Source: CAYQQJ01 sp964419935 (GTDB lineage Bacteria; Pseudomonadota; Gammaproteobacteria; Pseudomonadales; Cellvibrionaceae). Taken from it: DNA of 64,000 bases. The stretch spans positions 53,875-117,874 of the forward strand of contig CAYQQJ010000011.1 of NCBI GenBank assembly GCA_964419935.1. The letters run 5' to 3'. How positions within the stretch are numbered: position 1 is the first letter of the stretch; the number at the start of each line of letters is the position of its first letter. Under the pieces are notes generated by a model. The model was not told where the DNA came from and ran no database searches. It worked only from the letters and a program-made list of their open reading frames with translations. This document shows positions 25,685 to 35,238 of this stretch, in pieces. The position numbers were made by a program, and so were the translations under genes.

Positions 25685-26872
25685 TTAAAACAGCCCCTGG
25701 AAGAACAGGCGGATCGAGTCCCACAAACGCGCGAAGAAGCCCGCCTGTTCCACCTCGGCCTGAGCGACCAGCTCTGCCGTGGCCAGGGTTTCCTCGCCCA
25801 GGCTCACCACCAGTTCACCCAGCACCTGACCTTTGGTGATGGGTGCCTTGATGATTTCATCTATGGCAGTTTCCGCCTTGAGGTCTGAATGGGCACCGCG
25901 CGGAATGGTCACGATGATGTCGTCCTGCACGCCCAGGTTCAATTGGTTGTCGGTACCATGCCACACGCGCGTCTCGGAAATGGTATCCCCGGCGCTGTAG
26001 AGTTTGTGGGTCTTGTAGTACCGAAACCCGTAGGACAGAAGCTTCTGTGCTTCCTGTGCGCGCTTGTCTTCGGAATCCGTGCCGAGAACCACGGTGATGA
26101 GACGCATGTCGTCGCGCTTGGCGGAAGCCACCAGGCCAAAACCTGCTGCTTCGGTGTGGCCGGTTTTAATGCCGTCCACGTCTTTGTCCAAAAACAACAG
26201 CTTGTTGCGGTTGGGCTGATTGATACCGTTGTATTTGAAGTATTTCTCGGAGTAAATACCGTAGTGGTCCGGGTGATCATTAATCAGAGCTTCCGCCAGA
26301 ATCGCCAGATCCCGGGCCGTGGAAAGGTGGCCTTCAGCAGGCCAACCGGTGGCGTTGTGGAATTGGGTGTTGGTCATCCCCAGCAACTGGGCCTGCTGAT
26401 TCATGATGTCCGCGAACGCGCTCTCCGCCCCGGCAATATGCTGGGCCAGTGCAATGGACGCATCATTGCCGGACTGGATGATGACGCCGCGCAGCAAATC
26501 AATCACGGGCACCTGGGTGCGAGGTTCCAGAAACATGGTGGAGCTGCCACTGGTGGTGCCGCCGCGGCGCCAGGCGTCTTCGCTGATGGTCACCAGGTCG
26601 GTTTCATTCAGACGCCCCTGTTCGATTTCCTCAGACACGATATAACTGGTCATCATTTTGGTCAGGCTGGCCGGCGGCAACTGCTGATCCGCGTTGTGCT
26701 CAATGAGGTAACGGCCGGAATCCGCATCCATCAATACATAGGCCTTGGCGGCCAATTGCGGTGGTGCGGGAATGATGATTGGTGCGGCTGTGGCAGGCAG
26801 TGCCACCAGAGCGACTGCCAAAAACCCGGTGCGCAGCAGGCGTGCGTGACTGTATCGACAAATGTCTTTCAT
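25685..26872 (-). CDS. dacA: D-alanyl-D-alanine carboxypeptidase (PBP5/6 type)
   Basis: Trims the terminal D-Ala from peptidoglycan pentapeptides in the periplasm. 395 residues from the ATG at 26872 (MKDICRYS), which directly begins a signal peptide ending near PATAAP. Longer starts, at 26902 and beyond, are less likely. The penicillin-binding motifs are complete: SLTK (PASLTKMM, near 67), SGN (QSGNDASIA) and KTG (DGIKTGHTEAAG, near 236). A beta-rich PBP5-C domain and a C-terminal amphipathic helix (FFARLWDSIRLFFQGLF) anchor it to the inner membrane. It sits between rlpA and ybeD in a long envelope operon. Confidence 0.96.
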   Translation of the reverse strand: MKDICRYSHARLLRTGFLAVALVALPATAAPIIIPAPPQLAAKAYVLMDADSGRYLIEHNADQQLPPASLTKMMTSYIVSEEIEQGRLNETDLVTISEDAWRRGGTTSGSSTMFLEPRTQVPVIDLLRGVIIQSGNDASIALAQHIAGAESAFADIMNQQAQLLGMTNTQFHNATGWPAEGHLSTARDLAILAEALINDHPDHYGIYSEKYFKYNGINQPNRNKLLFLDKDVDGIKTGHTEAAGFGLVASAKRDDMRLITVVLGTDSEDKRAQEAQKLLSYGFRYYKTHKLYSAGDTISETRVWHGTDNQLNLGVQDDIIVTIPRGAHSDLKAETAIDEIIKAPITKGQVLGELVVSLGEETLATAELVAQAEVEQAGFFARLWDSIRLFFQGLF

Positions 26873-27061
26873 GGAGGCTTTGATCAGCGTATTTAGAAAC
26901 ATGTGTGATGGACACCAGTGTTGTAGTTGAAGGTTTGTCGTCGGTGGGACAAGCAGGCCACCGATGACGGAGCGGCGATAAGATGACCACAAGCGCGATT
27001 AACGGCTGCCCCAAAGCGCAACATTATAACAGCTTTGCTCTCTTCGGGCGGCATCCACCCA

Positions 27062-27973
27062 TCAGTCGTAAACGACGTGGGGCTCGGCAAAATTGGCGTC
27101 GACCAGTTTCTGTCGCAGGGTCATCAAATCCAGGTTGTCCCGAAACGGGCCGATTTGTACCCGCAGCAGATTGTCCGTTGCAACCGATTTGATCAGCACC
27201 GGATAAGTCGTCAACGGGGCCAGTTGATCATAGAGCGCGCGAGCCGCCGATTCAGAACCGAAGGCGCCGACCTGCAAAAACGTATTCTGCGGAATATCGT
27301 AACCGTTGGAACTGGCTGGAGCCGGTGCCGATACCACGCTGGGCTGCTGGGCAGGGGCCGCCGGGGCTTGCGCAGCTACCGTGGACGGCGAGCTGGGGTT
27401 CGACCGAGGTGCGGGCTGAGGATCCCCCATTGGCAGATACTCGACTTCCACCAGCGCTGTACCCTGATCCACATAGCCGAGTTTTTTTGCGGCGGTGTAG
27501 GTCAGGTCAATAATCCGGTCGCCGTGAAAGGGACCGCGATCATTGATGCGCACCACAACGGATTTGCCATTGGCCTGATTGGTCACGCGCACATAACTGG
27601 GTATCGGCAATGTTTTGTGTGCGGCGGTCATGCCGTACATGTCATAGATTTCACCATTTGCCGTACGCAGACCGTGAAACTTGGTGCCGTACCAGGACGC
27701 GTACCCGCGCTCGCGAAAACCTGTGGTGTCATCCACCAGGCGATAGGTTTTGCCCAGAACCGTATAGGGATTGCTGTTTCCCGCACGAGTGCGCGGTTCG
27801 ACACGGGGTACGGCATCGGCAATGTGGCTGACATCGAAATCCCGGTCGGGGTAGCCATCTTTCACAACCGTGGGCCCGGGGGCGCTACAACCTGCGACCA
27901 CGGCAGCTGCGGCAAACCCCAACGCCAGCAGGCGCGCTTTTGTCGTTCCGATATTCACAAAATTCACAAACAT
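27062..27973 (-). CDS. rlpA: Septal ring lytic transglycosylase RlpA
   Basis: 303 residues from the ATG at 27973. The lipobox VVAGC puts the lipid on Cys 29. The double-psi beta-barrel domain (about 85-185) has RGYASWYGTKFHGLRTANGE and VVRINDRGPFHGDRIIDL, with the Glu, His and Asp residues linked to cutting of naked glycan strands. A Pro/Ala linker leads to a C-terminal SPOR domain (about 225-300, TFLQVGAFGSESAARAL) that binds denuded septal peptidoglycan. It follows mltB by 17 bases. Confidence 0.95.
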   Translation of the reverse strand: MFVNFVNIGTTKARLLALGFAAAAVVAGCSAPGPTVVKDGYPDRDFDVSHIADAVPRVEPRTRAGNSNPYTVLGKTYRLVDDTTGFRERGYASWYGTKFHGLRTANGEIYDMYGMTAAHKTLPIPSYVRVTNQANGKSVVVRINDRGPFHGDRIIDLTYTAAKKLGYVDQGTALVEVEYLPMGDPQPAPRSNPSSPSTVAAQAPAAPAQQPSVVSAPAPASSNGYDIPQNTFLQVGAFGSESAARALYDQLAPLTTYPVLIKSVATDNLLRVQIGPFRDNLDLMTLRQKLVDANFAEPHVVYD

Positions 27974-27990
27974 ACCTCTTTTGCCGTTCT

Positions 27991-29058
27991 CTACATGGCA
28001 ACGGACTGGCCCACGTGACGCTGTGCGAGAATTGCCTGACTGAGTTCCCATACCGCGCGCGCGTATAGATGACTGCGGTTATAACGGGTGATGACGTAAA
28101 AATTCTGGAAGCCGAGCCAGAATTCCTTACCCTGTTCGCCTTCGAACATAAAAGGTACAGCCTTCGCAGTGGCGGTTGCATTGGCTTCGGCCGTGCCGGT
28201 AACAAAGCCCATGGCAGCCAGTTGATTGACTGGAATCTTCGGCTTGATCAGTTTGTTGACCAGACTCGCGTCATAGTCAGCTACCGTTTCTGCTGGCAAC
28301 ATGACCGCCTGCCCGGGCTGCCAGCCGTGAATCTTGAAGTAGTTGGCCACGCTGCCAATCGCATCAATGGGATTGTTCCAGATATCGGTGGTGCCGTCGC
28401 CGTCAAAATCCGTGGCGTAGGCGCGGTAGCTGCTCGGCATGAATTGCCCGTAGCCCATGGCACCGGCATAGGAGCCGGTCAGCAGGGTCGGGTCCTGATG
28501 TTGCTCGCGGGTCAGCAGCAGAAAATGCTCAAGCTCCTTGTTGAAAAACGCCGCCCGAGGCGGATAATCGAAACCCAAAGTGGCCAGCGCATCGAGCACA
28601 CGGTAATTACCGGTAACCGCCCCATAGCGGGTTTCCACACCGATGATAGCGACAATGACTTCAGGGGATACACCGAATTCCTGCTCAGCACGGGTCAGTG
28701 CCGCTTCGTGTTCTTGCCAAAAAGCGATACCGCCGTTGATGCGCTTCTCGTCGAGAAAAATAGTGCGATATTCAAACCAGGGTTTGCTCTTCTCCGCCGG
28801 GCGCGCAATGGCTTTCAAAATTGACTGCTGCTGTGTGGCACCGGCGAGCAGCGCTTCAACCTTGACGGCATCGAAGCCGTGCTGTTCAGCCATGCGCCGG
28901 GAAAATTCCCGAACACTGTCTCTGTTGGCGTAGTCACCCGCGCTTGCTCCGCCACTGGCCAATAACAGCGCACAACAAATCAAAGCCGCAGTAGATTTTG
29001 TTCCATATGCGCACGCGCGCACGAATCCATCGTTGATAAAGCCTTTGCAAAACATCAT
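27991..29058 (-). CDS. mltB: Membrane-bound lytic murein transglycosylase B
   Basis: 355 residues from the ATG at 29058 (MMFCKGF). The open frame further upstream crosses repeat DNA and is unlikely to be translated. A hydrophobic signal (ALICCALLLASGGASAG) lacks a proper lipobox Cys at the cleavage point, so it may be a secreted rather than lipid-anchored form. The catalytic Glu is in AIIGVETRYGAVTGNY (near 142), followed by GAMGYGQFMPSSYRAYA. It cleaves peptidoglycan glycan strands to give 1,6-anhydro ends. Lies between rodA and rlpA. Confidence 0.94.
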   Translation of the reverse strand: MMFCKGFINDGFVRACAYGTKSTAALICCALLLASGGASAGDYANRDSVREFSRRMAEQHGFDAVKVEALLAGATQQQSILKAIARPAEKSKPWFEYRTIFLDEKRINGGIAFWQEHEAALTRAEQEFGVSPEVIVAIIGVETRYGAVTGNYRVLDALATLGFDYPPRAAFFNKELEHFLLLTREQHQDPTLLTGSYAGAMGYGQFMPSSYRAYATDFDGDGTTDIWNNPIDAIGSVANYFKIHGWQPGQAVMLPAETVADYDASLVNKLIKPKIPVNQLAAMGFVTGTAEANATATAKAVPFMFEGEQGKEFWLGFQNFYVITRYNRSHLYARAVWELSQAILAQRHVGQSVAM

Positions 29059-29118
29059 GCACAATACCGTTTCAATTTGTTGAGCCGCACCCACACTACC
29101 AAAGCTGAATCCGCCCTT

Positions 29119-29213
29119 GTTGGATGGCGACGGTCGCGGAGCTCCCGTCTTATCCAACCTACGCTGCATTTGTCCCTTTTCACTTTCTTCTAGCTTGCCG
29201 CTTACGGCTTATA
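29119..29213. repeat. Family A (copy 3) and family B (copy 4) repeats between mltB and rodA
   Basis: TTGGATGGCGACGGTCGCGG and CCGTCTTATCCAACCTACG (29119-29162) are a shortened family A unit. CTAGCTTGCCGCTTACGGC (29191-29209) is family B. The latter contains the rodA stop codon. Confidence 0.7.
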
Positions 29214-30353
29214 AACCCTTTTCTCCGTAGAAATCGCCATCAAGATGCCGAAGCTGACCATGATGGTAACCAAGGAGGTGCCACCGAGACTGACCAGCGG
29301 CAAGGGTACACCAACCACCGGCAACAGTCCGGCGACCATGCCGATATTCACGAACACGTAAACAAAAAAAGTAATGGTGATACTGCCGGCGAGAATTCGG
29401 TTAAAGGTGCTCTGTGCCGACAGGGCGATGGCCAGGCCACGTCCGATTATCGACATATAAAGCCCGAGCAATAGCAACACACCCAGGAGGCCGAATTCTT
29501 CCGCCAATACGGCAATAATAAAATCCGTATGGCTCTCCGGTAAAAAATCGAGGTGGGACTGGGTACCGTTGAGCCAACCTTTGCCGTAAAGCCCACCGGA
29601 GCCGATGGCGGTTTTCGACTGAATGATGTTCCAGCCGGCACCGAGGCGATCGGCTTCCGGGTTCAATAGTGTCAACACCCGCTGTTTCTGGTAATCGTGC
29701 ATCACGAAATGCCACAGCGGCCAGATGCTCGCCAGTATCGTAACTACTGCGCTGATAACGTAGCGCCAACGCAATCCCGCCAGGAACAAACCAATGAGAC
29801 CTGACGCCATTACCAGAATGGCCGTGCCCAAGTCCGGCTGTTTCAATATGAGCACTGCCGGCAGACCAATAAAAATCAGGCAGGTGACAACATGCCGAAA
29901 ACTCGGCGGCAACATGCGTTTGGAGAAATAAGCTGCCACCAGGATGGGAACCGCAAGCTTGAGCACTTCCGCCGGCTGAAAGCGAATAAAACCCAGACTG
30001 ATCCAGCGCTGTGCGCCCTTGGCGCCGACGCCCATGACCAATACATAAACCAGTAGCACAATCCCCGCCGCATAAAACCAGAATGCCCACCGCTGCAAAA
30101 CGGCCGTTTGCACTTGGGCGACGACGAACATGCCGGTGTAGGCAATAGCGAAAAATGCACCCTGGCGCTTGATGTAGTAGTCGCTCTGGCCCCCGCCACT
30201 GTAGAGCACGACCAAGCCATAGGCGGTGAGCAGCAAAAGTGACAGCAACAGAATGGGGTCGATGTGCAGGCGTTGCCACAGCCCGTGGGAGCGCCTGAAG
30301 TGGTGGTGGGAATCTGGCAACCGCCGAAGAAAGTCCTGGCCGTAGCTACGCAT
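29202..30353 (-). CDS. rodA: Rod-shape peptidoglycan glycosyltransferase RodA
   Basis: 383 residues, a SEDS-family membrane enzyme with about ten helices. It polymerises glycan strands during elongation together with PBP2. The conserved SEDS loop reads GWLNGTQSHLDFLPESHTDF, holding the catalytic Asp, and VGVPLPLVSLGGTS lies near the end. The start ATG overlaps the stop of mrdA by one base (TAATG). The final residues YKP and the TAA stop are read from a family B repeat, suggesting that the 3' end was altered by repeat insertion. Confidence 0.96.
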   Translation of the reverse strand: MRSYGQDFLRRLPDSHHHFRRSHGLWQRLHIDPILLLSLLLLTAYGLVVLYSGGGQSDYYIKRQGAFFAIAYTGMFVVAQVQTAVLQRWAFWFYAAGIVLLVYVLVMGVGAKGAQRWISLGFIRFQPAEVLKLAVPILVAAYFSKRMLPPSFRHVVTCLIFIGLPAVLILKQPDLGTAILVMASGLIGLFLAGLRWRYVISAVVTILASIWPLWHFVMHDYQKQRVLTLLNPEADRLGAGWNIIQSKTAIGSGGLYGKGWLNGTQSHLDFLPESHTDFIIAVLAEEFGLLGVLLLLGLYMSIIGRGLAIALSAQSTFNRILAGSITITFFVYVFVNIGMVAGLLPVVGVPLPLVSLGGTSLVTIMVSFGILMAISTEKRVYKP

Positions 30354-32203
30354 TATGGGTTCAGCTCCATATAGGCGTCCATAACAACGCGTGCGACGTT
30401 GACCGCCCCGTGCTCGCCGTTTTCAATAATGACGGACACGGCAATTTGCGGGTCTTCCACCGGTGCAAAACCAACAAACAGAGTGTGGTCCCGATGGCGC
30501 TCAGCCAGGGCTTCACTGTCGTAACGCTCATCCTGCGCGATACCCACCACCTGAGCGCTACCCGTTTTGCCGGCTATGGTGTACTCCAATCCGCGAGCAA
30601 TGCTGCGCCCCGTGCCATGCGGGTTGTGCACCACGCTTTTCATTGATTCCACGATATAATCCCAATGCTTCTCCTCGACCTGAACATGGTGGGCTATTTC
30701 CGGTGCGATTGCGGTGTCGCCGACGACATCCACCAAGCGAGGTTTCATCTGGTGGCCGCGAGACGCCAAAGTCGCGGTCATCACCGCCATTTGCAGCGGT
30801 GTCGCCAAGGCAAAGCCCTGTCCAATGCTCAGATTGAGGCTATCGCCGGGGAACCAGGGTAGGTTCCGGTCCGCGCGCTTCCATTCATCCGACGGCCAGA
30901 TTCCAGATCGTTCGCCGGGCATGTCGATACCAGTTCGAGAACCCAGACCAAACTGTACCCCAAAATCGTGTATTTTCTCGACGCCCATCTGGTATCCCAG
31001 ATCGTAAAAATACACATCACAGGATTCGGTGATTGCCTGATGGAGATCGACAGCTTTGCCGTGCCCACTTCTCTTCCAATCGCGATAAAGGCGGTCGTCA
31101 TTGGGCAATCGATAGTACCCCGGATCGTAAATGCGCGTCTGGGCGGTGACCGTGCCGGAATGCAAGCCCCCCAACCCCATCATCGGCTTGACTGTTGACG
31201 CCGGAGGATACTGCCCTTGAATGCTGCGGTTGAACAGCGGCAAATCGAGAGAATCCCGCAACTCCGCGTAGTTTTTATAGCTGATGCCAGTCACGAACAG
31301 ATTGGGGTCATAGCTCGGCGCACTGACCATGGCCAGCACACCGCCGGTCTTGACGTCCAACACCACTATGGATCCGCGTCGCCCATCCAATGCGTCGTAG
31401 GCCGCCTGTTGCAGCCGTGCGTCCACAAAAAGCTGCAAATCCTGCCCCGGCTGGGGTGCAGAGCGTTCCAGCACGCGCAAAACGCGCCCGTGGGCATTGG
31501 TCTCGATATGTTCGTCGCCCACTTCACCCAAAAGAAGGGACTCGTAATATTTCTCCAGACCCACCTTGCCAATGCTGTGGGTACCACTGTAGCGAGCGTA
31601 GGTTTCGGGGTCGAACGAGCGCAGCTCCCGTTCATTGATACGCCCGGTGTAACCGACGATATGTGCAAACAGATCACCGTGGGGATAATGTCGCACCAGT
31701 TGCGCACTCACTTCCACGCCTTCCAGACGGTATTCATTGACGGCTATTCGCGCAATATCCTCTTCGCTCAGCTGATACTTGAGCGGTACCGCCTCGAAGG
31801 GTCGGCGACGCTGACGGAGGGCTTTCTCAAAGTCGATGATGTCGCTGTCTTCGAGTTGTACGAGGGTGCGCAAAGTTTCCAGCGTTTCCGAAAGATCCGG
31901 CACCCGCTCGCGCACCACGGACAGTGTAAAGCTGGGGCGATTTTCCGCCAGCAACAGCCCCTGTCGGTCATAGATGAGCCCCCGAGTCGGCGGTACCGGC
32001 TGGACGTGAATGCGATTGGCATCGGATTGGGTTACGTAGTCGCTGTGCAGAACCACCTGGAGGTAATAAAAACGCGCAATCAGTACGCCAAACAGCACCA
32101 GCAGAATGATCGACGACGCGAACGCGCGATTCGCGAACAGTCGCGCTTCGTTGTGGTGATCTTTGAAATGAAGAAGGTCGGTGACAACCCCGGAAAACGG
32201 CAT
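30353..32203 (-). CDS. mrdA: Penicillin-binding protein 2
   Basis: 616 residues. The class B transpeptidase for cell elongation, partner of RodA. One N-terminal helix (ASSIILLVLFGVLIARFYYL) anchors it, followed by the pedestal domain and the transpeptidase domain. Active-site motifs are STVK (PPASTVKPM, near 336), SCD (ESCDVYFY) and KTG (GKTGSAQVVG, near 548). The stop overlaps the rodA start by one base, and rlmH lies upstream with a 91-base gap. Confidence 0.97.
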   Translation of the reverse strand: MPFSGVVTDLLHFKDHHNEARLFANRAFASSIILLVLFGVLIARFYYLQVVLHSDYVTQSDANRIHVQPVPPTRGLIYDRQGLLLAENRPSFTLSVVRERVPDLSETLETLRTLVQLEDSDIIDFEKALRQRRRPFEAVPLKYQLSEEDIARIAVNEYRLEGVEVSAQLVRHYPHGDLFAHIVGYTGRINERELRSFDPETYARYSGTHSIGKVGLEKYYESLLLGEVGDEHIETNAHGRVLRVLERSAPQPGQDLQLFVDARLQQAAYDALDGRRGSIVVLDVKTGGVLAMVSAPSYDPNLFVTGISYKNYAELRDSLDLPLFNRSIQGQYPPASTVKPMMGLGGLHSGTVTAQTRIYDPGYYRLPNDDRLYRDWKRSGHGKAVDLHQAITESCDVYFYDLGYQMGVEKIHDFGVQFGLGSRTGIDMPGERSGIWPSDEWKRADRNLPWFPGDSLNLSIGQGFALATPLQMAVMTATLASRGHQMKPRLVDVVGDTAIAPEIAHHVQVEEKHWDYIVESMKSVVHNPHGTGRSIARGLEYTIAGKTGSAQVVGIAQDERYDSEALAERHRDHTLFVGFAPVEDPQIAVSVIIENGEHGAVNVARVVMDAYMELNP

Positions 32204-32294
32204 AGCGCTTTTTTAATCAATCAGAAACAGTTAGCGGCACAGCATAAACCAGAACGACGATTCATGTGCGATTTGCCTCAAGCGGACCGTGCCG

Positions 32295-32762
32295 TCATTT
32301 ATGATAAGGATGATTCTGTAGAATAGTCCATGCGCGGTAAAGCTGCTCAATCAGCACCACCCGCACCAACGGATGAGGCAATGTCAGCGCCGACAGAGAC
32401 CAACGTTGCTGGGCGCGCTCAAGGCAGCCTGGAGCCAGGCCGTCCGGCCCGCCAATCAACAGGCTGACATCGCGCCCGTCCATCCGCCAGTCGGCCATGT
32501 GCTGTGCCAGCTCTTCGGTGCTCCAGGCCTTGCCCTGAACATCCAACGCCACCACATGGTGATTCCCGGGAATCGCGCCAAGCATCTGCTGGCCTTCCTG
32601 CTCAATTGCGTCGCGGGTGCTCATATTCTTGCCCCGCCCGCCCAGAGGCAATTCCACCAGCTTCGGCAGAAGTTCCTTGGGCAAACGCTTGGCATACTCC
32701 TGATAACCCTGCTGAACCCAGCCGGGCATCTTGCCGCCCACCGCCAGCAACTGTATTCGCAT
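32295..32762 (-). CDS. rlmH: 23S rRNA pseudouridine-1915 N3-methyltransferase
   Basis: 155 residues from the ATG at 32762 (MRIQLLAVG), the family length. A knotted SPOUT methyltransferase. The SAM-binding knot includes VSLLIGGPDGLAPG and the C-terminus is the typical EQLYRAWTILQNHPYHK. It modifies pseudouridine 1915 of 23S rRNA in assembled ribosomes. Starts 5 bases after the rsfS stop. Confidence 0.97.
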   Translation of the reverse strand: MRIQLLAVGGKMPGWVQQGYQEYAKRLPKELLPKLVELPLGGRGKNMSTRDAIEQEGQQMLGAIPGNHHVVALDVQGKAWSTEELAQHMADWRMDGRDVSLLIGGPDGLAPGCLERAQQRWSLSALTLPHPLVRVVLIEQLYRAWTILQNHPYHK

Positions 32763-32767
32763 AAGGC

Positions 32768-33106
32768 CTAGGCCGACCGGTTGGCGGGCGGAATTGACCA
32801 GAGTTTCTCCAGCTCGTAAAAACTGCGGGTAGTCGGCTGCATCACGTGGACCACCGTATCGCCAAAATCGACCAGCACCCACTCGCCGTTCTCCATGCCT
32901 TCCACACCCAGTGGCTGGAAACCCTGCTTTTTGGCTTCTTCCACCACGTTGCTGGCAACGGATTTTACATGCCGGTTGGATGTTCCGCTGGCGATGACCA
33001 GGTGGTCGGTCACATCACTGAGACTGGCGACATCGATATTGACGATGTCCTTGGCTTTTACATCCTCCATCGCTTCCACGATGACTGCGTTCAAATCTTT
33101 ACTCAT
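32768..33106 (-). CDS. rsfS: Ribosomal silencing factor RsfS
   Basis: 112 residues. It binds uL14 of the large subunit and blocks subunit joining in slow growth. Family blocks DHLVIASGTSNRHVKSVA and ENGEWVLVDFGDTVVHVM are present. It lies between nadD (8 bases before) and rlmH (5 bases after), the standard order. Confidence 0.97.
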   Translation of the reverse strand: MSKDLNAVIVEAMEDVKAKDIVNIDVASLSDVTDHLVIASGTSNRHVKSVASNVVEEAKKQGFQPLGVEGMENGEWVLVDFGDTVVHVMQPTTRSFYELEKLWSIPPANRSA

Positions 33107-33114
33107 GCATTAAC

Positions 33115-33774
33115 TCAAGTGTGCGACTCTCGGGAGTAGAGTCTGTGATTAACAATATAGGCAGATACGGCGTCGGGCACCAGGTATCGCGGTGACAATC
33201 CCGCACGCACGTCGGCGCGAAGCCCGGATGAGGCAATATCCTGTTGCGTGGTATCAATATAGGACACCCAGCCGGCGGCTGCGTCTCGCAGTTGGTGAAC
33301 CGGTCGCTCGCGCTCCCGAACCCATTCGGCCACCGGACCGCCGCTCGGTGTGTGCGATCCCGGCCGGCCGACCACCAGCAAATGGGCCAACGTGCCCAGT
33401 TCCTGCCAGCGATGCCAGCTATTCAGGCTGGCGAAGGAATCCATACCCAGCAGCCAGACCAGCGCGGCATCCTGCCCTAAGTCGCGGCGTAAATCCAGCA
33501 AAGTATCCACAGTGTAGGACGGCTGGTCGCGCTTGAGTTCACGTTCATCAACCAGCCAGTCGGCCTGGTCTTGCAGGGCCAGGTGCAGCATGGCCAGCCG
33601 CTCCTGCGGGGAAGACTCCGGTGCATTCTTGTGTGGCGGGATGTAGGTGGGAATCAGGCGCACCTGATCAGCGCCCGCAAGATGCACGGCCTCCCACAGC
33701 AGACGCAAATGGCCGTTGTGCACCGGGTCAAAGGTGCCGCCGAAGCACAGGTGCAACTGGCGGCCGTCACTCAT
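33115..33774 (-). CDS. nadD: Nicotinate-nucleotide adenylyltransferase
   Basis: 219 residues. Makes nicotinate adenine dinucleotide in NAD synthesis. The nucleotidyltransferase signature FGGTFDPVHNGHL begins the fold, and VWLLGMDSFASLNSWHRW and the late ISSGLRADVRAGLSPRYLVP (typically ISSTxIR) match the family. The Thr of ISST is Gly here. It is located between proA and rsfS. Confidence 0.96.
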   Translation of the reverse strand: MSDGRQLHLCFGGTFDPVHNGHLRLLWEAVHLAGADQVRLIPTYIPPHKNAPESSPQERLAMLHLALQDQADWLVDERELKRDQPSYTVDTLLDLRRDLGQDAALVWLLGMDSFASLNSWHRWQELGTLAHLLVVGRPGSHTPSGGPVAEWVRERERPVHQLRDAAAGWVSYIDTTQQDIASSGLRADVRAGLSPRYLVPDAVSAYIVNHRLYSRESHT

Positions 33775-33815
33775 CGAGGGCTCGACCGCTGCGGTGCCCG
33801 GGCGCGGCGTTCAGC

Positions 33816-35072
33816 TCAAACACGAACCTGACCGTCGCCGAGAACAATCCACTTCTGCGACGTCAGACCCTCCAGGCCCACGGGGCCGCGGGCGTGAATT
33901 TTGTCGGTGGAGATACCGATTTCCGCACCCAGGCCGTATTCGAACCCATCGGCAAAGCGGGTGGAGGCATTGACCATCACCGAGCTCGAATCCACTTCCG
34001 TAAGAAAGCGACGGGCGCGGGTATAGTCTTCGGTCACGATGGATTCCGTGTGCTGGGAACTATACTGGGTGATGTGGTCGATTGCGTCATCCAACCCGGT
34101 GACAACCCTGATCGCCAGGATCGGCGCCAGATATTCCGTTTGCCAGTCCTCTTCGGTGGCACTGGTGATGTCGCTCAGAATCTCACGGGTCTTGTTGCAA
34201 CCGCGCAGTTCCACCCCCTTTTCGGCATAGGCCGCCGCCAGGCGCGGCAAAATGGCGGCAGCCTGACTTTCGGCAACCAGCAATGTCTCCATGGCATTGC
34301 AAACACCATAGCGATGGGTCTTGGCGTTAATGGCAATATCGAAGGCTTTTTGCAAATCCGCGTTGTCGTCGATATAGACGTGGCAGATGCCGTCCAGATG
34401 CTTGATCACCGCCACGCGCGCGTCGCGGGAAATGCGCTCGATCAACCCTTTGCCGCCGCGTGGCACGATCACGTCAACAAATTCCGGCATGGTGATCAAT
34501 GTGCCCACCGCTGCGCGGTCGGTGGTATCCACAACCTGGATGACATCAGCGGGCAAGCCGGCTTTTTCCAGTCCCGCTGCAACACAGCGCGCGATGGCGC
34601 GATTGGAGCGAATCGACTCACTGCCGCCGCGCAATATCGCGGCATTACCGGACTTCAGGCACAGACTCGCCGCATCGATGGTCACATTGGGGCGGGATTC
34701 ATAAATGATGCCGACCACCCCCAAAGGTACCCGCATCTTGCCCACCTGAATACCACTGGGCCGATATTTCAGGTCGGTGATTTCACCGCAGGGGTCCGCC
34801 AGCGCGGCCACCTGGTGCAGCCCTTCGATCATGGCATCAATGCGCGCAGGCGTCAGTTCCAGGCGATCCAGCAGCGCCGCATCCAGGCCATTCTCGCGCC
34901 CCGCTGCCATATCCAGGGCATTCTCGGCGGCCAATTGCTCGCGGGTTTCATCCAGTGCGGTGGCGATGGCTTCCAGCGCCGTGTTTTTTTGTCCGGCATT
35001 GGCAGCGGCGATAAGGCGCGATGCCGCTCGGGCTTTGCGGCCCAGGTCGTACATATACTCTTGAACTGTCAT
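33816..35072 (-). CDS. proA: Gamma-glutamyl phosphate reductase
   Basis: 418 residues, NADPH-dependent aldehyde-dehydrogenase fold. Forms glutamate-5-semialdehyde in proline synthesis. GVVGIIYESRPNVTIDAA marks the cofactor region and CNAMETLLV the catalytic Cys. It starts the long minus-strand run proA-nadD-rsfS-rlmH-mrdA-rodA-mltB-rlpA-dacA. The 166-base gap upstream should hold its promoter. Confidence 0.97.
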   Translation of the reverse strand: MTVQEYMYDLGRKARAASRLIAAANAGQKNTALEAIATALDETREQLAAENALDMAAGRENGLDAALLDRLELTPARIDAMIEGLHQVAALADPCGEITDLKYRPSGIQVGKMRVPLGVVGIIYESRPNVTIDAASLCLKSGNAAILRGGSESIRSNRAIARCVAAGLEKAGLPADVIQVVDTTDRAAVGTLITMPEFVDVIVPRGGKGLIERISRDARVAVIKHLDGICHVYIDDNADLQKAFDIAINAKTHRYGVCNAMETLLVAESQAAAILPRLAAAYAEKGVELRGCNKTREILSDITSATEEDWQTEYLAPILAIRVVTGLDDAIDHITQYSSQHTESIVTEDYTRARRFLTEVDSSSVMVNASTRFADGFEYGLGAEIGISTDKIHARGPVGLEGLTSQKWIVLGDGQVRV

Positions 35073-35238
35073 TAGCCTGTGACACTCCGATGACTTGGTA
35101 TTTAGTTAATACAGATGCAGAAAAACGGCGATCTTTAAGAACGCCGTCGAAAACGGTAATGGCCAATTATACCTATATGGACATTTTTTGTTCAGTCGGC
35201 TGTTCGCCAGCCTGGCTTGTCGACCGGAAAAGCGGCAA

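Noticed and set aside
25889..28018. Long plus-strand frames opposite dacA and rlpA
   Set aside because: Antisense shadows of confident genes in a minus-strand operon.
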